Below, piece after piece: positions 25,299 through 33,581 of a DNA stretch of 64,000 nt. A model generated the notes under the pieces. It saw nothing but the letters and a program-made list of their open reading frames with translations, did not search any database and was not told the DNA's origin. The number at the start of each line of letters is the position of its first letter. Within the stretch, counting starts at the first letter, position 1. The DNA is from Solirubrobacterales bacterium (GTDB lineage: Bacteria; Actinomycetota; Thermoleophilia; Solirubrobacterales; 70-9): positions 1-64,000 of the forward strand of contig JANWHW010000011.1 in the NCBI GenBank assembly GCA_025450195.1. Reading direction: 5' to 3'. A program made the position numbers and the translations under genes.

Positions 25299-26601
25299 CG
25301 ACGTCGCGTGAGGTCAGGTCCTCGTAGGCCTCTCGACGCACGACAACGCGGGCCTCTCCGTTGCGGCAGAAGATGACCGGCGGGCGCGTCACCCCGTTGT
25401 AGTTGCTCGCCATCGCGTAGCCGTAGGCACCCGTCGCGGGGGTGACGAGGACGTCGCCAACCGTCGGCGAGGCCAGCGTCGCGTCGCGGACGAGCACATC
25501 GCCGGACTCGCAGTGCATGCCGGCGACAGTGACCACGGTCTCCGGTACGGCAGCGGCTCGATCGGCGATCAACGCCTCGTAGCGCGACCCGTAGAGCATC
25601 GGTCTCAGGTTGTCAGAGATGCCGCCATCGACAGCCGCATAGGTCCGAACCCCAGGAATCTCCTTGACCGTTCCCACTCTGTAGGCGGTGAGGCCCGCAT
25701 TTCCAACCAGCGATCTCCCCGGCTCGATCAGGATCCGCACGTCGTCGCCGAAGACATCGGTGACGCCGCGGACCTTGACATCGACGTAGGACTCGATCGA
25801 CGGGGGCTCGTCCTCAGCCGTATAGGCGATTCCCAGCCCACCGCCGACGTTGACGAGCCGGCACCAATCGCCAGCCAACTCGCCGATCGCGCGGATCGCC
25901 AGCGAATAGGGCTCCAACTCGAAGATCTGCGACCCGATGTGAGCGTGCAGGCCCACCAGGTTGAGCACGTCGGAGCGCAAAACGCGCTCGATTGCCTGGG
26001 CTGCCAGCCCGTCCTCGAGGCCGAAGCCGAACTTCGAATCGAGCTGACCAGTCTGGATGTAGTCGTGCGTGGAGGGCTTGATGCCGGGCGTGACGCGAAT
26101 CAGTACGTCCTGGGGCCCATCGAGCAGCCGCTCACAGCGCTCGATCTCGTCGAACGAGTCGAGGATCAGATGTCCAACGCCAACCCGCGCCGCGAGGCTG
26201 ATCTCCTCGTCGCTCTTGTTATTGCCGTGCATATGAATGCGGGTCGGCTCAAAGCCGGCCTGCAGCGCCATGTGCAGCTCGCCGCCCGAGGCCACGTCAA
26301 CCGAGAGACCCTCCTCGGCAAACAAGCGATAGGCGGCGGTGCACGGAAAGGCCTTGCTGGCGAAGAGAATCTCGAAGTTGTCGGTTCGGGCCGCAAAGGC
26401 ATCGCGATAGGCGCGAGCCCGGTTTCGCATGTCGTCCTCGGCATAGAGGTAGGCAGGAGTACCGAACTCCGCGGCCAAATCGACGACGTCGCACCCAGCC
26501 ACCTCGAGGTGGCCACGCTCGTTTATCCGGCTGCCTTCCGGGTAGACCAAGGAGGTCGCGATCGGGTCAGCGACCGCACTTGACTGTCCATGCTCCGTCA
26601 T
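25291..26601 (-). CDS. lysA: Diaminopimelate decarboxylase
   Basis: The 436-residue fold-type III PLP enzyme makes lysine from meso-diaminopimelate. The PLP lysine lies in FASKAFPC (about residue 80), with SVDVASGGELHMAL, HGNNKSDEEI, GLHAHIGSQI and GGGLGIAY along the barrel and the C-terminal GMHCESGDVL active-site Cys. ATG 26601 is chosen because the open frame further upstream collides with the preceding gene ending at 26639. It heads the aspartate-family operon lysA-hom-thrC-thrB, joining the lysine and threonine branches. Confidence 0.95.
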   Translation of the reverse strand: MTEHGQSSAVADPIATSLVYPEGSRINERGHLEVAGCDVVDLAAEFGTPAYLYAEDDMRNRARAYRDAFAARTDNFEILFASKAFPCTAAYRLFAEEGLSVDVASGGELHMALQAGFEPTRIHMHGNNKSDEEISLAARVGVGHLILDSFDEIERCERLLDGPQDVLIRVTPGIKPSTHDYIQTGQLDSKFGFGLEDGLAAQAIERVLRSDVLNLVGLHAHIGSQIFELEPYSLAIRAIGELAGDWCRLVNVGGGLGIAYTAEDEPPSIESYVDVKVRGVTDVFGDDVRILIEPGRSLVGNAGLTAYRVGTVKEIPGVRTYAAVDGGISDNLRPMLYGSRYEALIADRAAAVPETVVTVAGMHCESGDVLVRDATLASPTVGDVLVTPATGAYGYAMASNYNGVTRPPVIFCRNGEARVVVRREAYEDLTSRDVDG

Positions 26602-26638
26602 CGGACGGCATTGTGACGGGTGAGGCGACGGAGGGCTG

Positions 26639-27310
26639 CTACTGACCCTCTTCGAGCAGACCGCCAACCGCATCGACGGCTTCGTCTGCCCTCTGGCCAA
26701 CGACCGATTTGGGGCCGGCGATTCCGTCAACTGCTCCTTCGGTGACTTTGCCTACGCCGCTTTCATCGAGGACGCCTCCGACTGTTTCTTTGGCACCGGC
26801 AACCGTGTCGTTCAAGGTGCCCGTCACCGATTCGGTAACCGAGCCCGGCGTATTGCCACTAGAGCCGGTCGACCCCGATCCACCCCCATTGGAGCCGGAG
26901 CCAGAGGACGACGAGCTCGGGGCCGATTTGGGCTCAGGGGTCGTCGAAGTGGGAGCGGGTGCCTGCTCCCCAGGCGCGCCTGCGGAGATCTCGGGCTGGA
27001 GGGTCGAGCCGCCGATGCCGCCTCCAGCCTCCACGGCACCATTCGCTGTCCGGCGACCGCGCGCCGTGGCCGTACCACTCGCCGCGGGGCCCGTCGCAGC
27101 CGGCGATGCGGCGCGCGCAGGCGACACCGACTCTGAGCTGTCGTCCCCAAATCCGAGGTCGCCGATCGGCCAGCTCCTGAGCGCCTGGGCAGAGACGAGT
27201 AAAACAAATGCGACCACAGCGATCGCGATCAGCGCCGTACCGGAAACCGCGCCTAAGAAATACGAATGGGCCTGACGGATCAAGCTCCCCTCCTGAGGTT
27301 CGCCGTCCAA
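26639..27310 (-). CDS. Membrane-anchored low-complexity extracytoplasmic protein
   Basis: After a short cytoplasmic stretch there is one membrane helix (about residues 18-42, GAVSGTALIAIAVVAFVLLVSA). A ~180-residue tail rich in Ser, Gly, Pro, Ala and Thr follows, including GSGSNGGGSGSTGSSG and then amphipathic repeats such as GTLNDTVAGAKETVGGVLDESG. The composition suggests a wall-spanning or surface protein. No enzymatic motif is visible. It lies 37 bases upstream of lysA on the same strand and may supply part of the operon's promoter region. Confidence 0.65.
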   Translation of the reverse strand: MDGEPQEGSLIRQAHSYFLGAVSGTALIAIAVVAFVLLVSAQALRSWPIGDLGFGDDSSESVSPARAASPAATGPAASGTATARGRRTANGAVEAGGGIGGSTLQPEISAGAPGEQAPAPTSTTPEPKSAPSSSSSGSGSNGGGSGSTGSSGNTPGSVTESVTGTLNDTVAGAKETVGGVLDESGVGKVTEGAVDGIAGPKSVVGQRADEAVDAVGGLLEEGQ

Positions 27311-27351
27311 TCGACTACCCAGAGTGGCAGGCCTTCATTCGTTCGGGCATA

Positions 27352-27363
27352 CCAAATATTTGG
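27352..27363. promoter_or_regulatory. Perfect 12-bp AT-rich palindrome
   Basis: CCAAATATTTGG is a perfect palindrome and very AT-rich for this genome. It lies about 40 bases upstream of the low-complexity membrane protein gene (start 27310), where an operator or promoter element would be expected. No regulator is suggested by the sequence. Confidence 0.35.
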
Positions 27364-27416
27364 ATTTCCAAGGAACCCGCAATAGGGCATCCTCCACCCG
27401 CGCCCAGCGGAGCGAG

Positions 27417-28604
27417 CTACAGGTATCCCAACGGGTCTGTTGGGACACCGTTGATGCGCACCTCGAAGTGGAGGTGATCGCCAAAGCAGTGGCCCGTGCA
27501 CCCCACATAGCCGATCACCTGACCCTGGCCAACCTCCTGGCCCGAGCCCACCGCAAAGGAGGACTGGTGGGCGTAGCAGGTCTGAAGGCCCCCGCCGTGT
27601 TCGACACACGTGAAGTTGCCATAGCCGCCGCTTTCGGCATCGGACTGCAGTAGAACGACCGAGCCCGATGCCGCGGCTCGGATCGGCGTTCCGGCCGGCA
27701 CAGCGATGTCGATTCCCTCGTGCATCCGCCCCCAGCGCATTCCAAAGCCGGAGACGACCGGCCCGTTGACCGGCCAGATCAGCTGCCCCGAGCCGTAGCG
27801 GACAGGCCCAATCGGAAGGGGGGCAACGGAGGACTGAAGCTGCGCGGTGATCTCTGCCTGGATCTCGGCGAGGTCGCCCTCGAGGTGGTTCTCGACTGCG
27901 TTGATCTTGCTGAGAGCGGCCTCGCGACGCTGCCTGGCCGCAACCAGCTCTCCCTGCCTGGCTTGCACGGCCGAGCGGGCCCCAGCCAGAGCCTCCTCTT
28001 CGGCCGCGATTGCGTCCCGGGCCGCTTCGATCCGCTGCTTCGCGTTGCGCAGCGTCGCGACTGTGTGCTTCACCTGGTCCCGCAGCTCTCTAACTCGACC
28101 CACCACGGCTTCGTCCAAGCCTGTGATGCGATCCAGGTACCCAGCCCGCTTTACCAGCTCGTCGTATCCACCAGATCCGACAATGACGCTGAGGATGTCG
28201 GGAGTACCTGCCTCATACATCGCCACCAAGCGCTCACGCAACGCGACAAGCGCCCGCTTGAGGCGGGCTTTGACCACCGCGAGGTGTCGCTTTGCGACAC
28301 CGAGCTCAGCGACCGCGTCATCCAACTCCCCCTGCTTGGCGTCGAGACGGACGCGCACCGCCGCCTCTTCCGCCCGAAGCGCTTCGACCTCTGAGGTGAG
28401 TCGCTCGATCTGGCCGCGAAAACGCGAGATCGTGGTCGTAAGGACGCCCTTTTCCTCGCGTACCTCGGAGAGCTTGGCTTCCTTCACATCGATCTTCGAC
28501 TGAAGGTCCTCAGCAGGGGCAGGTGCGGCGAGTATGAGCAGCATGACGAGCGCCGCCGCGGCGGCGCCAAGCGCTGCCGCCGGGGCAGGGCGAGTCCTGA
28601 ACAT
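27417..28604 (-). CDS. M23-family peptidoglycan endopeptidase / EnvC-like murein hydrolase activator
   Basis: ATG 28604 gives a signal peptide (MFRTRPAPAAALGAA..., cleavage near APAEDLQ). A long coiled coil (about residues 35-245, with heptad-rich stretches such as EVREEKGVLTTTISRFRGQ) is followed by a C-terminal LytM/M23 domain. Zn ligands appear in MHEGIDIAV (H and D) and HLHFEVR. Catalytically competent residues are present, so it could cut peptide cross-links itself, unlike degenerate EnvC. The coiled coil suggests regulation by FtsEX-type partners, which are not in the window. It should act in cell separation or wall growth. Confidence 0.9.
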   Translation of the reverse strand: MFRTRPAPAAALGAAAAALVMLLILAAPAPAEDLQSKIDVKEAKLSEVREEKGVLTTTISRFRGQIERLTSEVEALRAEEAAVRVRLDAKQGELDDAVAELGVAKRHLAVVKARLKRALVALRERLVAMYEAGTPDILSVIVGSGGYDELVKRAGYLDRITGLDEAVVGRVRELRDQVKHTVATLRNAKQRIEAARDAIAAEEEALAGARSAVQARQGELVAARQRREAALSKINAVENHLEGDLAEIQAEITAQLQSSVAPLPIGPVRYGSGQLIWPVNGPVVSGFGMRWGRMHEGIDIAVPAGTPIRAAASGSVVLLQSDAESGGYGNFTCVEHGGGLQTCYAHQSSFAVGSGQEVGQGQVIGYVGCTGHCFGDHLHFEVRINGVPTDPLGYL

Positions 28605-28707
28605 GCTGAAAAGGCTAGCTAAGGGCCGATTTGCTAAAGCAACGACGACCCCGGGCTGCAATCGCAATTGCGACCCAGGGTCAACCCTGCCAGGCGAAAT
28701 CCGGCGC

Positions 28708-29985
28708 CTATGCGGCGACCGGCTTCTTCACCGGCTCGGTTGAGTCAGCCATCGCCTTCGCCGCCACTTCGGCGCCGTAGCCGAGGCGCTCGGCGTACTC
28801 ACGAGCCTGCATGCGGGAGATGACCATGCGTTGGATCTCGGCCGTGCCCTCGAACAGCTGGTAGATCTTCGCATCGCGGAAGAACTTCTCCAGCGGGCAG
28901 TCCTTGCTCCAGGCGTAGGGACCGACGAGGTCCATCAGCGTGGTCGTCGCCCACATCGTCACGTCGCCGCCCTTGAGCTTTGACATAGAGCCCTGGCCCC
29001 CGGTCATCGGGATGCCGTTGCGGCCCATCCAGGCGGCGCGCTGGACCAACAGGCGCGCGGCTTCGATCTCGGTCGCGACGTCGGCCAGGGTCTGTTGGAT
29101 GCGCTGCTCGCCAAGCAGCGGCCTGCCGCTCTCGGTCTGGCCGTCGAGGTACTCGAGGGTCCACTCATAGGCAGCCTGGGCGATGCCGAGCGCCGAGGCG
29201 CCGACCAGCGGCCGGGTGATCTCGAAGGTCGCAAGCGCGTCGGCGCCGCGCGACTTCTTTCCTTCCCTCCCGCGCTGCAGCTTGCGTTCCAGCTTCTCCT
29301 CGCCGCCGAGCAGGTTCTCGATCGGGATGCGGCAATCGTCGAGCACGATCTCGGCGGTGTGCGAGGCGCGGATGCCGAGCTTGGACTCCTTCTTGCCCTG
29401 GCTGAGACCGGGGGTGTCCTTGCCGACAACGAAGGAGGCTTGGCCGCGTGTGCCGAGCGCCGGGTCGACGGTGGCGACCACGACGTGGACGTCGGCGATG
29501 CCACCGTTGGTGATGAAGACCTTGGTCCCATTGAGGACCCACTCGTCGCCGTCGCGCTTTGCCGTCGTCTTCAGGCTCTTCACGTCGGAGCCGGCCTGCG
29601 GCTCGGTAACCGCGTAGGCGCCGAGTTTGATCTCGTCGCCGCTGCCGAAGCACTCGGGCACCCACTGGGCGATCTGCTCGGGCGTTCCGGAGGACGCGAT
29701 CCCAGCCGCGGCGAGTCCCGAGCCAGAGATCGCCAGCGCGATGCCGGCGCACCCCCAGTGGAACTCTTCGGCCGAGATCACCTGCATCTGACCCTCGCCG
29801 TCCCCGGCCGAGCGCTGAATCGACTCGAGGCCGCCGAAGCCCTGCTTGCGCGCCTCTTTGATCACCTCCCAGGGAATGCTCTCCTCTTCGTCGTGCTTGC
29901 GGGCCGCGGGCCGAATCACCTCGCGGGCGAAGGTCCGGCAGCGCTCCTTGAACTCCTTTTGCTCCTCGTTGAGTGAGAAATCCAA
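28708..29985 (-). CDS. Acyl-CoA dehydrogenase
   Basis: The 425-residue flavoprotein shows the ACAD pattern: N-terminal helices (FSLNEEQKEFKERCRTFAREV), the FAD-binding segment YAVTEPQAGSDVKSLKTTA, KVFITNGGIADV, and the C-terminal catalytic glutamate in LFEGTAEIQRMVISR. It oxidises an acyl-CoA to the trans-2-enoyl-CoA, passing electrons to ETF. Chain-length specificity cannot be read. The promoter region directly upstream carries a 16-bp TTGACTG-GT-CAGTCAA palindrome also found before the thiolase gene, so it is probably in the same fatty-acid regulon. Confidence 0.93.
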   Translation of the reverse strand: MDFSLNEEQKEFKERCRTFAREVIRPAARKHDEEESIPWEVIKEARKQGFGGLESIQRSAGDGEGQMQVISAEEFHWGCAGIALAISGSGLAAAGIASSGTPEQIAQWVPECFGSGDEIKLGAYAVTEPQAGSDVKSLKTTAKRDGDEWVLNGTKVFITNGGIADVHVVVATVDPALGTRGQASFVVGKDTPGLSQGKKESKLGIRASHTAEIVLDDCRIPIENLLGGEEKLERKLQRGREGKKSRGADALATFEITRPLVGASALGIAQAAYEWTLEYLDGQTESGRPLLGEQRIQQTLADVATEIEAARLLVQRAAWMGRNGIPMTGGQGSMSKLKGGDVTMWATTTLMDLVGPYAWSKDCPLEKFFRDAKIYQLFEGTAEIQRMVISRMQAREYAERLGYGAEVAAKAMADSTEPVKKPVAA

Positions 29986-30021
29986 TTCGATCCCCTCTTT
30001 GGGTCGGCGACGGCTTACTGA

Positions 30022-30037
30022 TTGACTGGTCAGTCAA
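30022..30037. promoter_or_regulatory. Palindromic operator, site 1 (putative TetR-type regulator)
   Basis: TTGACTG-GT-CAGTCAA has perfect 7-bp arms and lies 37-52 bases upstream of the acyl-CoA dehydrogenase start. The 17-mer GATTGACTGGTCAGTCA (30020-30036) recurs exactly at 38268-38284 before the thiolase gene. Size and symmetry fit TetR-family regulators of acyl-CoA metabolism. A looser ACTGACC ... CCAGTC repeat follows at about 30056-30074. Confidence 0.7.
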
Positions 30038-30096
30038 CCAGCTTTCCAAAGACTAACTGACCAGCCAGCCAGTCTCTCGCGTGTAGCGTTCCGCCC

Positions 30097-31539
30097 GTGC
30101 CGAGAAAGCGACCGATCAATGCCGATGTCCCTGGCACAGGCGCGCCTACAGCACCATCCAAGACGCCGGCGGATAAACCCAAGACACCCGCCGGCGGCTC
30201 TTCCGCCGGGCCCCCTTCGCCAAAGCAACGGGGCAATGGCCCCATCGCCCTACTGAAGAAGCTGGGGACCCTCCCGCCGAAACGGCAGCGCAAGCCGGTG
30301 CCACTGGCCCTGAAGGCGATCGGTGGGATCGTCGTCCTGGCAGTCGTCTTCATCGTGGTGGCGATCGTCGGCGGCAGCCGCGATGAGTCACGGACGGCGG
30401 CACCGGCCCCTGTCACAGGCAGCACCGATGCTCCGGCCAGCCAGGCATCGGAAGAGCTCGGCTATCCCGCCTTCGCCACCAGCAACACAACCCGAGTCGG
30501 CGGCGCCGATCCGGCCTTCAATGCGGCGGGCGTCGCTCTGGCGACCTATCCCTCAGCCGAGCCTGCCCAGCGGCCCGCCGCGGTTGCCCTGGTGCCCGCG
30601 GACGAATGGCAGGCTGGCATCGCCGCTTCGGTGCTGATGGCGGCGCCATTGGGCCCGCCGAATGGAGTTCAAGACGGCCTCCTTAAGAGGCTTCCAACCG
30701 GCGCGCCACTCCTGATCTCCGACGCCGGTGACATACCGGAGCCCACCGTGCATGCCCTCGATACGCTCGACCCGCAAGGCAGCCAGGCAACCGAGGGGGT
30801 CCAGGTCTATGCAATCGGAGATGCCGCGGTCCCAGGCGAGCTGAAGGCGAAACGAGTTGCCGGACACAATCCGGCGGCCGCCGCCGCGGCAATAGCGGCA
30901 CTTCGCGACAGTTTGTTCCGAGCGCCACCGGCACACATCGTCATCGCCCCCCTCACCGAGCCCGCTTTCGCGATGCCGGCGGCCGCCTGGGCGGCGCGTT
31001 CCGGAGACCCAGTTCTCTTCGCGGGCCGCAATGCACTGCCCAAAGCCACGAGGGCGGCGCTGAGAGCGCATCCGGATGCGCCCATATACGTGCTTGGCCC
31101 CGACTCGGCGATCTCTGCCAAGGCGATCAAGGAGATCGCTGAGATCGGCGGGCGCGTTCAGCGCGTCGCGGGTGAGGATCCAGTCGAAAACGCAATCGCC
31201 CTGGCACGCTTCGACAGCGGCGATTTCGGCTGGAACGTCAACGACCCAGGGCACGGCTTCGTCATCGCTCGCTCCGACTCCCCGCTTGACGCAGCCGCGG
31301 CGGCGCCGCTTTCGGCATCGGGTACCTGGGGGCCGCTCCTGCTTACCGACAGCGCAGATACGCTTCCGCCGACGCTGCGCGGGTATCTGCTCGACGTCAA
31401 GCCGGGCTACTCCAACGACCCGACCCGCGCTTTCTATAACCACGTATGGGTGATCGGAGACCAGGAGGCCATCGACGTGAGGCAACAGGCGGAAATCGAC
31501 GAGCTGGCTGAGCTGGCCAAGATCGGAGGAGGAGCGTGA
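30097..31539 (+). CDS. Membrane-anchored protein with cell-wall-binding-repeat-2-like (CWB2) extracytoplasmic domain
   Basis: The 480-residue protein starts at GTG 30097. A Pro-rich cytoplasmic region of about 70 residues is followed by one membrane helix (about 72-92, KAIGGIVVLAVVFIVVAIVGG) and a large outer domain. That domain contains alternating alpha/beta units with segments such as PVLFAGRNALPKATRAALRAHPDAPIYVLGPDSAISAKAIKEI and RVQRVAGEDPVENAIALARF, which resemble CWB2 units that bind anionic wall polymers. I assign the fold with moderate confidence. It overlaps the following small gene by four bases, so at least three genes form an operon. Confidence 0.6.
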   Translation: MPRKRPINADVPGTGAPTAPSKTPADKPKTPAGGSSAGPPSPKQRGNGPIALLKKLGTLPPKRQRKPVPLALKAIGGIVVLAVVFIVVAIVGGSRDESRTAAPAPVTGSTDAPASQASEELGYPAFATSNTTRVGGADPAFNAAGVALATYPSAEPAQRPAAVALVPADEWQAGIAASVLMAAPLGPPNGVQDGLLKRLPTGAPLLISDAGDIPEPTVHALDTLDPQGSQATEGVQVYAIGDAAVPGELKAKRVAGHNPAAAAAAIAALRDSLFRAPPAHIVIAPLTEPAFAMPAAAWAARSGDPVLFAGRNALPKATRAALRAHPDAPIYVLGPDSAISAKAIKEIAEIGGRVQRVAGEDPVENAIALARFDSGDFGWNVNDPGHGFVIARSDSPLDAAAAAPLSASGTWGPLLLTDSADTLPPTLRGYLLDVKPGYSNDPTRAFYNHVWVIGDQEAIDVRQQAEIDELAELAKIGGGA

Positions 31540-31787
31540 GCGAGGCAGAGAACCCAGCGCTTCTAGCCGGCCGGGACGAGGTGACCGCGGAGGACATACG
31601 AGCTCTCGCCGGCGCCTCCACTCCCCATTTTGCCCTCCAGGTTCGCAACCGGATTCGCCGCCTAATCGAGCCACTGCCACCCGAGCACCCGGCGCGGATC
31701 GAAGGTGAGCGCAAGATTGCCGACCTCGAAGAGCTCGCCGAGCACAGTGGCGACCCCCGCGGGACGATGGGGATCGGCCATCAGTGA
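31536..31787 (+). CDS. Small hypothetical protein, 83 residues
   Basis: The start is GTG 31536, set by a GGAGGAG ribosome-binding site and the GTGA overlap with the previous stop; its own stop overlaps the GTG of the hydrolase gene in the same way. The sequence is helical and charged, with a central segment RNRIRRLIEPLPPEHPARIEGERKI that could bind nucleic acid or a partner. I recognise no family. The tight coupling on both sides argues that it is a real gene. Confidence 0.65.
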   Translation: MSEAENPALLAGRDEVTAEDIRALAGASTPHFALQVRNRIRRLIEPLPPEHPARIEGERKIADLEELAEHSGDPRGTMGIGHQ

Positions 31788-32452
31788 AGAACCTTGCGCC
31801 CGGGATCTGGCGGCTCAAGCAGTTCCCCGCGCCGAGCGTCAACGTCTACCTGGCCGAGGATGTCCTGATCGATGCCGGGAGCCGCTGGGACCGCCGGCGC
31901 ATCTTCGCCGAGATCGACGGCCGCGAGATTTCGATGCTGGCGCTGACCCATGTTCATCCCGATCACCAGGGCGTCGCCAAGGACGTCTGCGAAGCCAGGG
32001 GCATCCCGCTCGCCTGTCATGCCGATGACGTAGACGCAATGGAGGGACGGCGGCCGATGCAGGAAGCCGCGCCCAACAGTCCTGTCAACCGCGTCATCAA
32101 GCGACTCTGGCAGGGCCCGCCCCACAAAGTCGATCAAGTGCTGAATGAGGGAGACCAGGTGGCTGGGTTCCGCGTCGTCCATGCCCCAGGACACGCCCGG
32201 GGCGAGGTGATCTTCTTTCGAGACTCCGACCGCGTGGCCATATGCGGGGACGTAATCCGCAACATGAGCTACGCAACCGGCCTGCCCGGGATCAAGGAGC
32301 CGCCGGAGATCTTCACGGCTGACCCGGCCGAGAACCGTCGCTCGATCCGCAAGCTGGCAGGCCTAGAGCCCCGCCTGATCCTTCCGGGTCACGGCCCGGC
32401 GGTCACCGACATGGCCAAGTTCGAGCGCTTCGTCAGCGCGCTTCCCGGGTAG
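31784..32452 (+). CDS. Metallo-beta-lactamase-fold hydrolase
   Basis: The 222-residue protein has the complete MBL signature: THVHPDHQG (HxHxDH) near residue 55, H in HAPGHARGEV, D in AICGDVIRN, and the final H in LPGHGPAV. Two zinc ions should be bound. The small size and lack of a signal peptide fit cytoplasmic glyoxalase II-like or quorum-lactone-type hydrolases. The substrate is not evident. It is the third gene of the coupled set beginning at 30097. Confidence 0.9.
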   Translation: MKNLAPGIWRLKQFPAPSVNVYLAEDVLIDAGSRWDRRRIFAEIDGREISMLALTHVHPDHQGVAKDVCEARGIPLACHADDVDAMEGRRPMQEAAPNSPVNRVIKRLWQGPPHKVDQVLNEGDQVAGFRVVHAPGHARGEVIFFRDSDRVAICGDVIRNMSYATGLPGIKEPPEIFTADPAENRRSIRKLAGLEPRLILPGHGPAVTDMAKFERFVSALPG

Positions 32453-32493
32453 AGGGTCTGACACGCCCCCGACTCCTCCTCGAAAGGAGCCCG

Positions 32494-33018
32494 ATGAGCA
32501 AGCTGAGAAATAGGCGTCCGTCGCCGGCCATGGTCGTCGCGCTGGCCGCGCTGATAGTTGCGCTTGCGGGCACCGCCTACGCAGCGCAGACAATCAATGG
32601 CGGCGCGATCAAAAAGCAGACGATCGGCGGCGGCAAGCTGAAGAAGAAGACTCTGACCGGCTTCCAGATCAACACCAACAAGCTTGGTGTGGTCCCTACC
32701 GCGAAGCGCGCCACACACACCTATTGGGCTGTCGTCAACAACCCGACCGGTGCCGGCAACGCAACGCTCGCCCGAGCAAGCGACGCCGGGGTGACGGCGG
32801 CTGAGGGCGGCGGGGCCGTGGCGGTGACATTCCCGGTCAATGTCTCCGGCTGCGCGAACGTCGCTGGGCGCAACAACGCGGGGACCACCGTGCCAGGCGC
32901 CGGCTACGCCCAGACCAACAGCTCGGCCGCAAACGCCAACGCGGTCGAAGTTCGTACCCGCGACGACAAAGGCGCTGAGGTCGATGCGGACTTCCACCTG
33001 ATCGTGGTCTGCCCATGA
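32494..33018 (+). CDS. Secreted protein with Thermoleophilia-type signal peptide and lysine/glycine repeat region
   Basis: The N-terminus RRPSPAMVVALAALIVALAGTAYAA is a classical signal peptide of a type I associate with many paralogous secreted proteins in Solirubrobacterales. After cleavage, a basic repeat-like stretch INGGAIKKQTIGGGKLKKKTLTG precedes an apparently globular ~100-residue C-terminal domain with two Cys (SGCANVAG and the terminal VVCP) that could form a disulfide. The gene has a GAAAGGAG ribosome-binding site before ATG 32494. The role is unknown; surface or matrix protein is a guess. Confidence 0.75.
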   Translation: MSKLRNRRPSPAMVVALAALIVALAGTAYAAQTINGGAIKKQTIGGGKLKKKTLTGFQINTNKLGVVPTAKRATHTYWAVVNNPTGAGNATLARASDAGVTAAEGGGAVAVTFPVNVSGCANVAGRNNAGTTVPGAGYAQTNSSAANANAVEVRTRDDKGAEVDADFHLIVVCP

Positions 33019-33078
33019 GATGACACGGTGGAGCAGCCGTGCCACCGGTAGGCGTGCCCAATGGCTAGGGTTGGGCTC

Positions 33079-33282
33079 ATGAGCGACGGCCCACACGGGT
33101 TCAAAGAGGGCGACAAGGTCTGGGTCGAGGACGGCGACGGAAAGCACCATCCCGGAATCTTCGTCGGCGACAACGAATCCGCGGGCTGGTTCGGCGGCGG
33201 CCCCAGCGCCTACGTCGTCCATCCGGAGGCCCATAAGGCTGAGGTCGTTTCGACCTTCCGCATCACCCCACGCGACGAGTAA
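33079..33282 (+). CDS. Small hypothetical protein (possible SH3-like/KOW-like barrel), 67 residues
   Basis: ATG 33079 (MSDGPHGFKEGDKVWVEDGDG) is chosen over an in-frame ATG at 33061. The short protein is rich in beta-forming and aromatic residues, with GDKVWVEDGDGKHHPGIFVGD resembling the first strands of a Tudor/SH3-like barrel. No catalytic residue pattern is seen. It is convergent with the alkyltransferase-like gene. Confidence 0.6.
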   Translation: MSDGPHGFKEGDKVWVEDGDGKHHPGIFVGDNESAGWFGGGPSAYVVHPEAHKAEVVSTFRITPRDE

Positions 33283-33294
33283 CGCAACCGCCGC

Positions 33295-33573
33295 TCACGG
33301 CGCGTCGGATGGAAGGCGAGCCTTCCCCATGTCGACGTGCCCGCTGCGAAACGGCACGCCCTCGGCAGCCAAAAGCTGCCGTTGCCGGGCGCCCTTGGCG
33401 AGCGAGCCGTCCGCCCGCACGACCCGCCACCAGGGCAGGTCAGGGTCATCGCACTCGAAGAGCACCGCCCCGGCAAATCGCGGTGAGCCCGGCGACACGT
33501 CTCCGTAAGTCCGGACGAACCCCTCTGGAATAGCACGGACCCGCTCGAGGACTTCGAGCTCCCCGCTTCCCAC
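33295..33573 (-). CDS. Alkyltransferase-like (ATL) DNA-repair protein of the MGMT family
   Basis: This 92-residue protein matches the C-terminal domain of O6-alkylguanine-DNA alkyltransferase, with VRTYGDVSPGSPRFAGAVL and PWWRVVRADGSLAKG. The reactive Cys of the PCHRV motif is replaced by Trp (PWWRV), the hallmark of ATL proteins. These bind O6-alkylguanine without repairing it and flag it for nucleotide excision repair. The start is GTG 33573, nine bases from the F420-oxidoreductase stop, so it may be the tail gene of the acyl-CoA dehydrogenase operon. Confidence 0.82.
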   Translation of the reverse strand: MGSGELEVLERVRAIPEGFVRTYGDVSPGSPRFAGAVLFECDDPDLPWWRVVRADGSLAKGARQRQLLAAEGVPFRSGHVDMGKARLPSDAP

Positions 33574-33581
33574 CGGAGCGC

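Noticed and set aside
23652-25376. A 574-codon open frame antisense to thrC and hom
   Set aside because: It crosses two well-supported genes and their spacer, has no domain signature, and is explained by codon-bias mirroring.
30553-31842. A 429-codon open frame antisense to the CWB2-like gene
   Set aside because: It overlaps three coupled plus-strand genes with good ribosome-binding sites, and the sequence is low-complexity Arg-rich.
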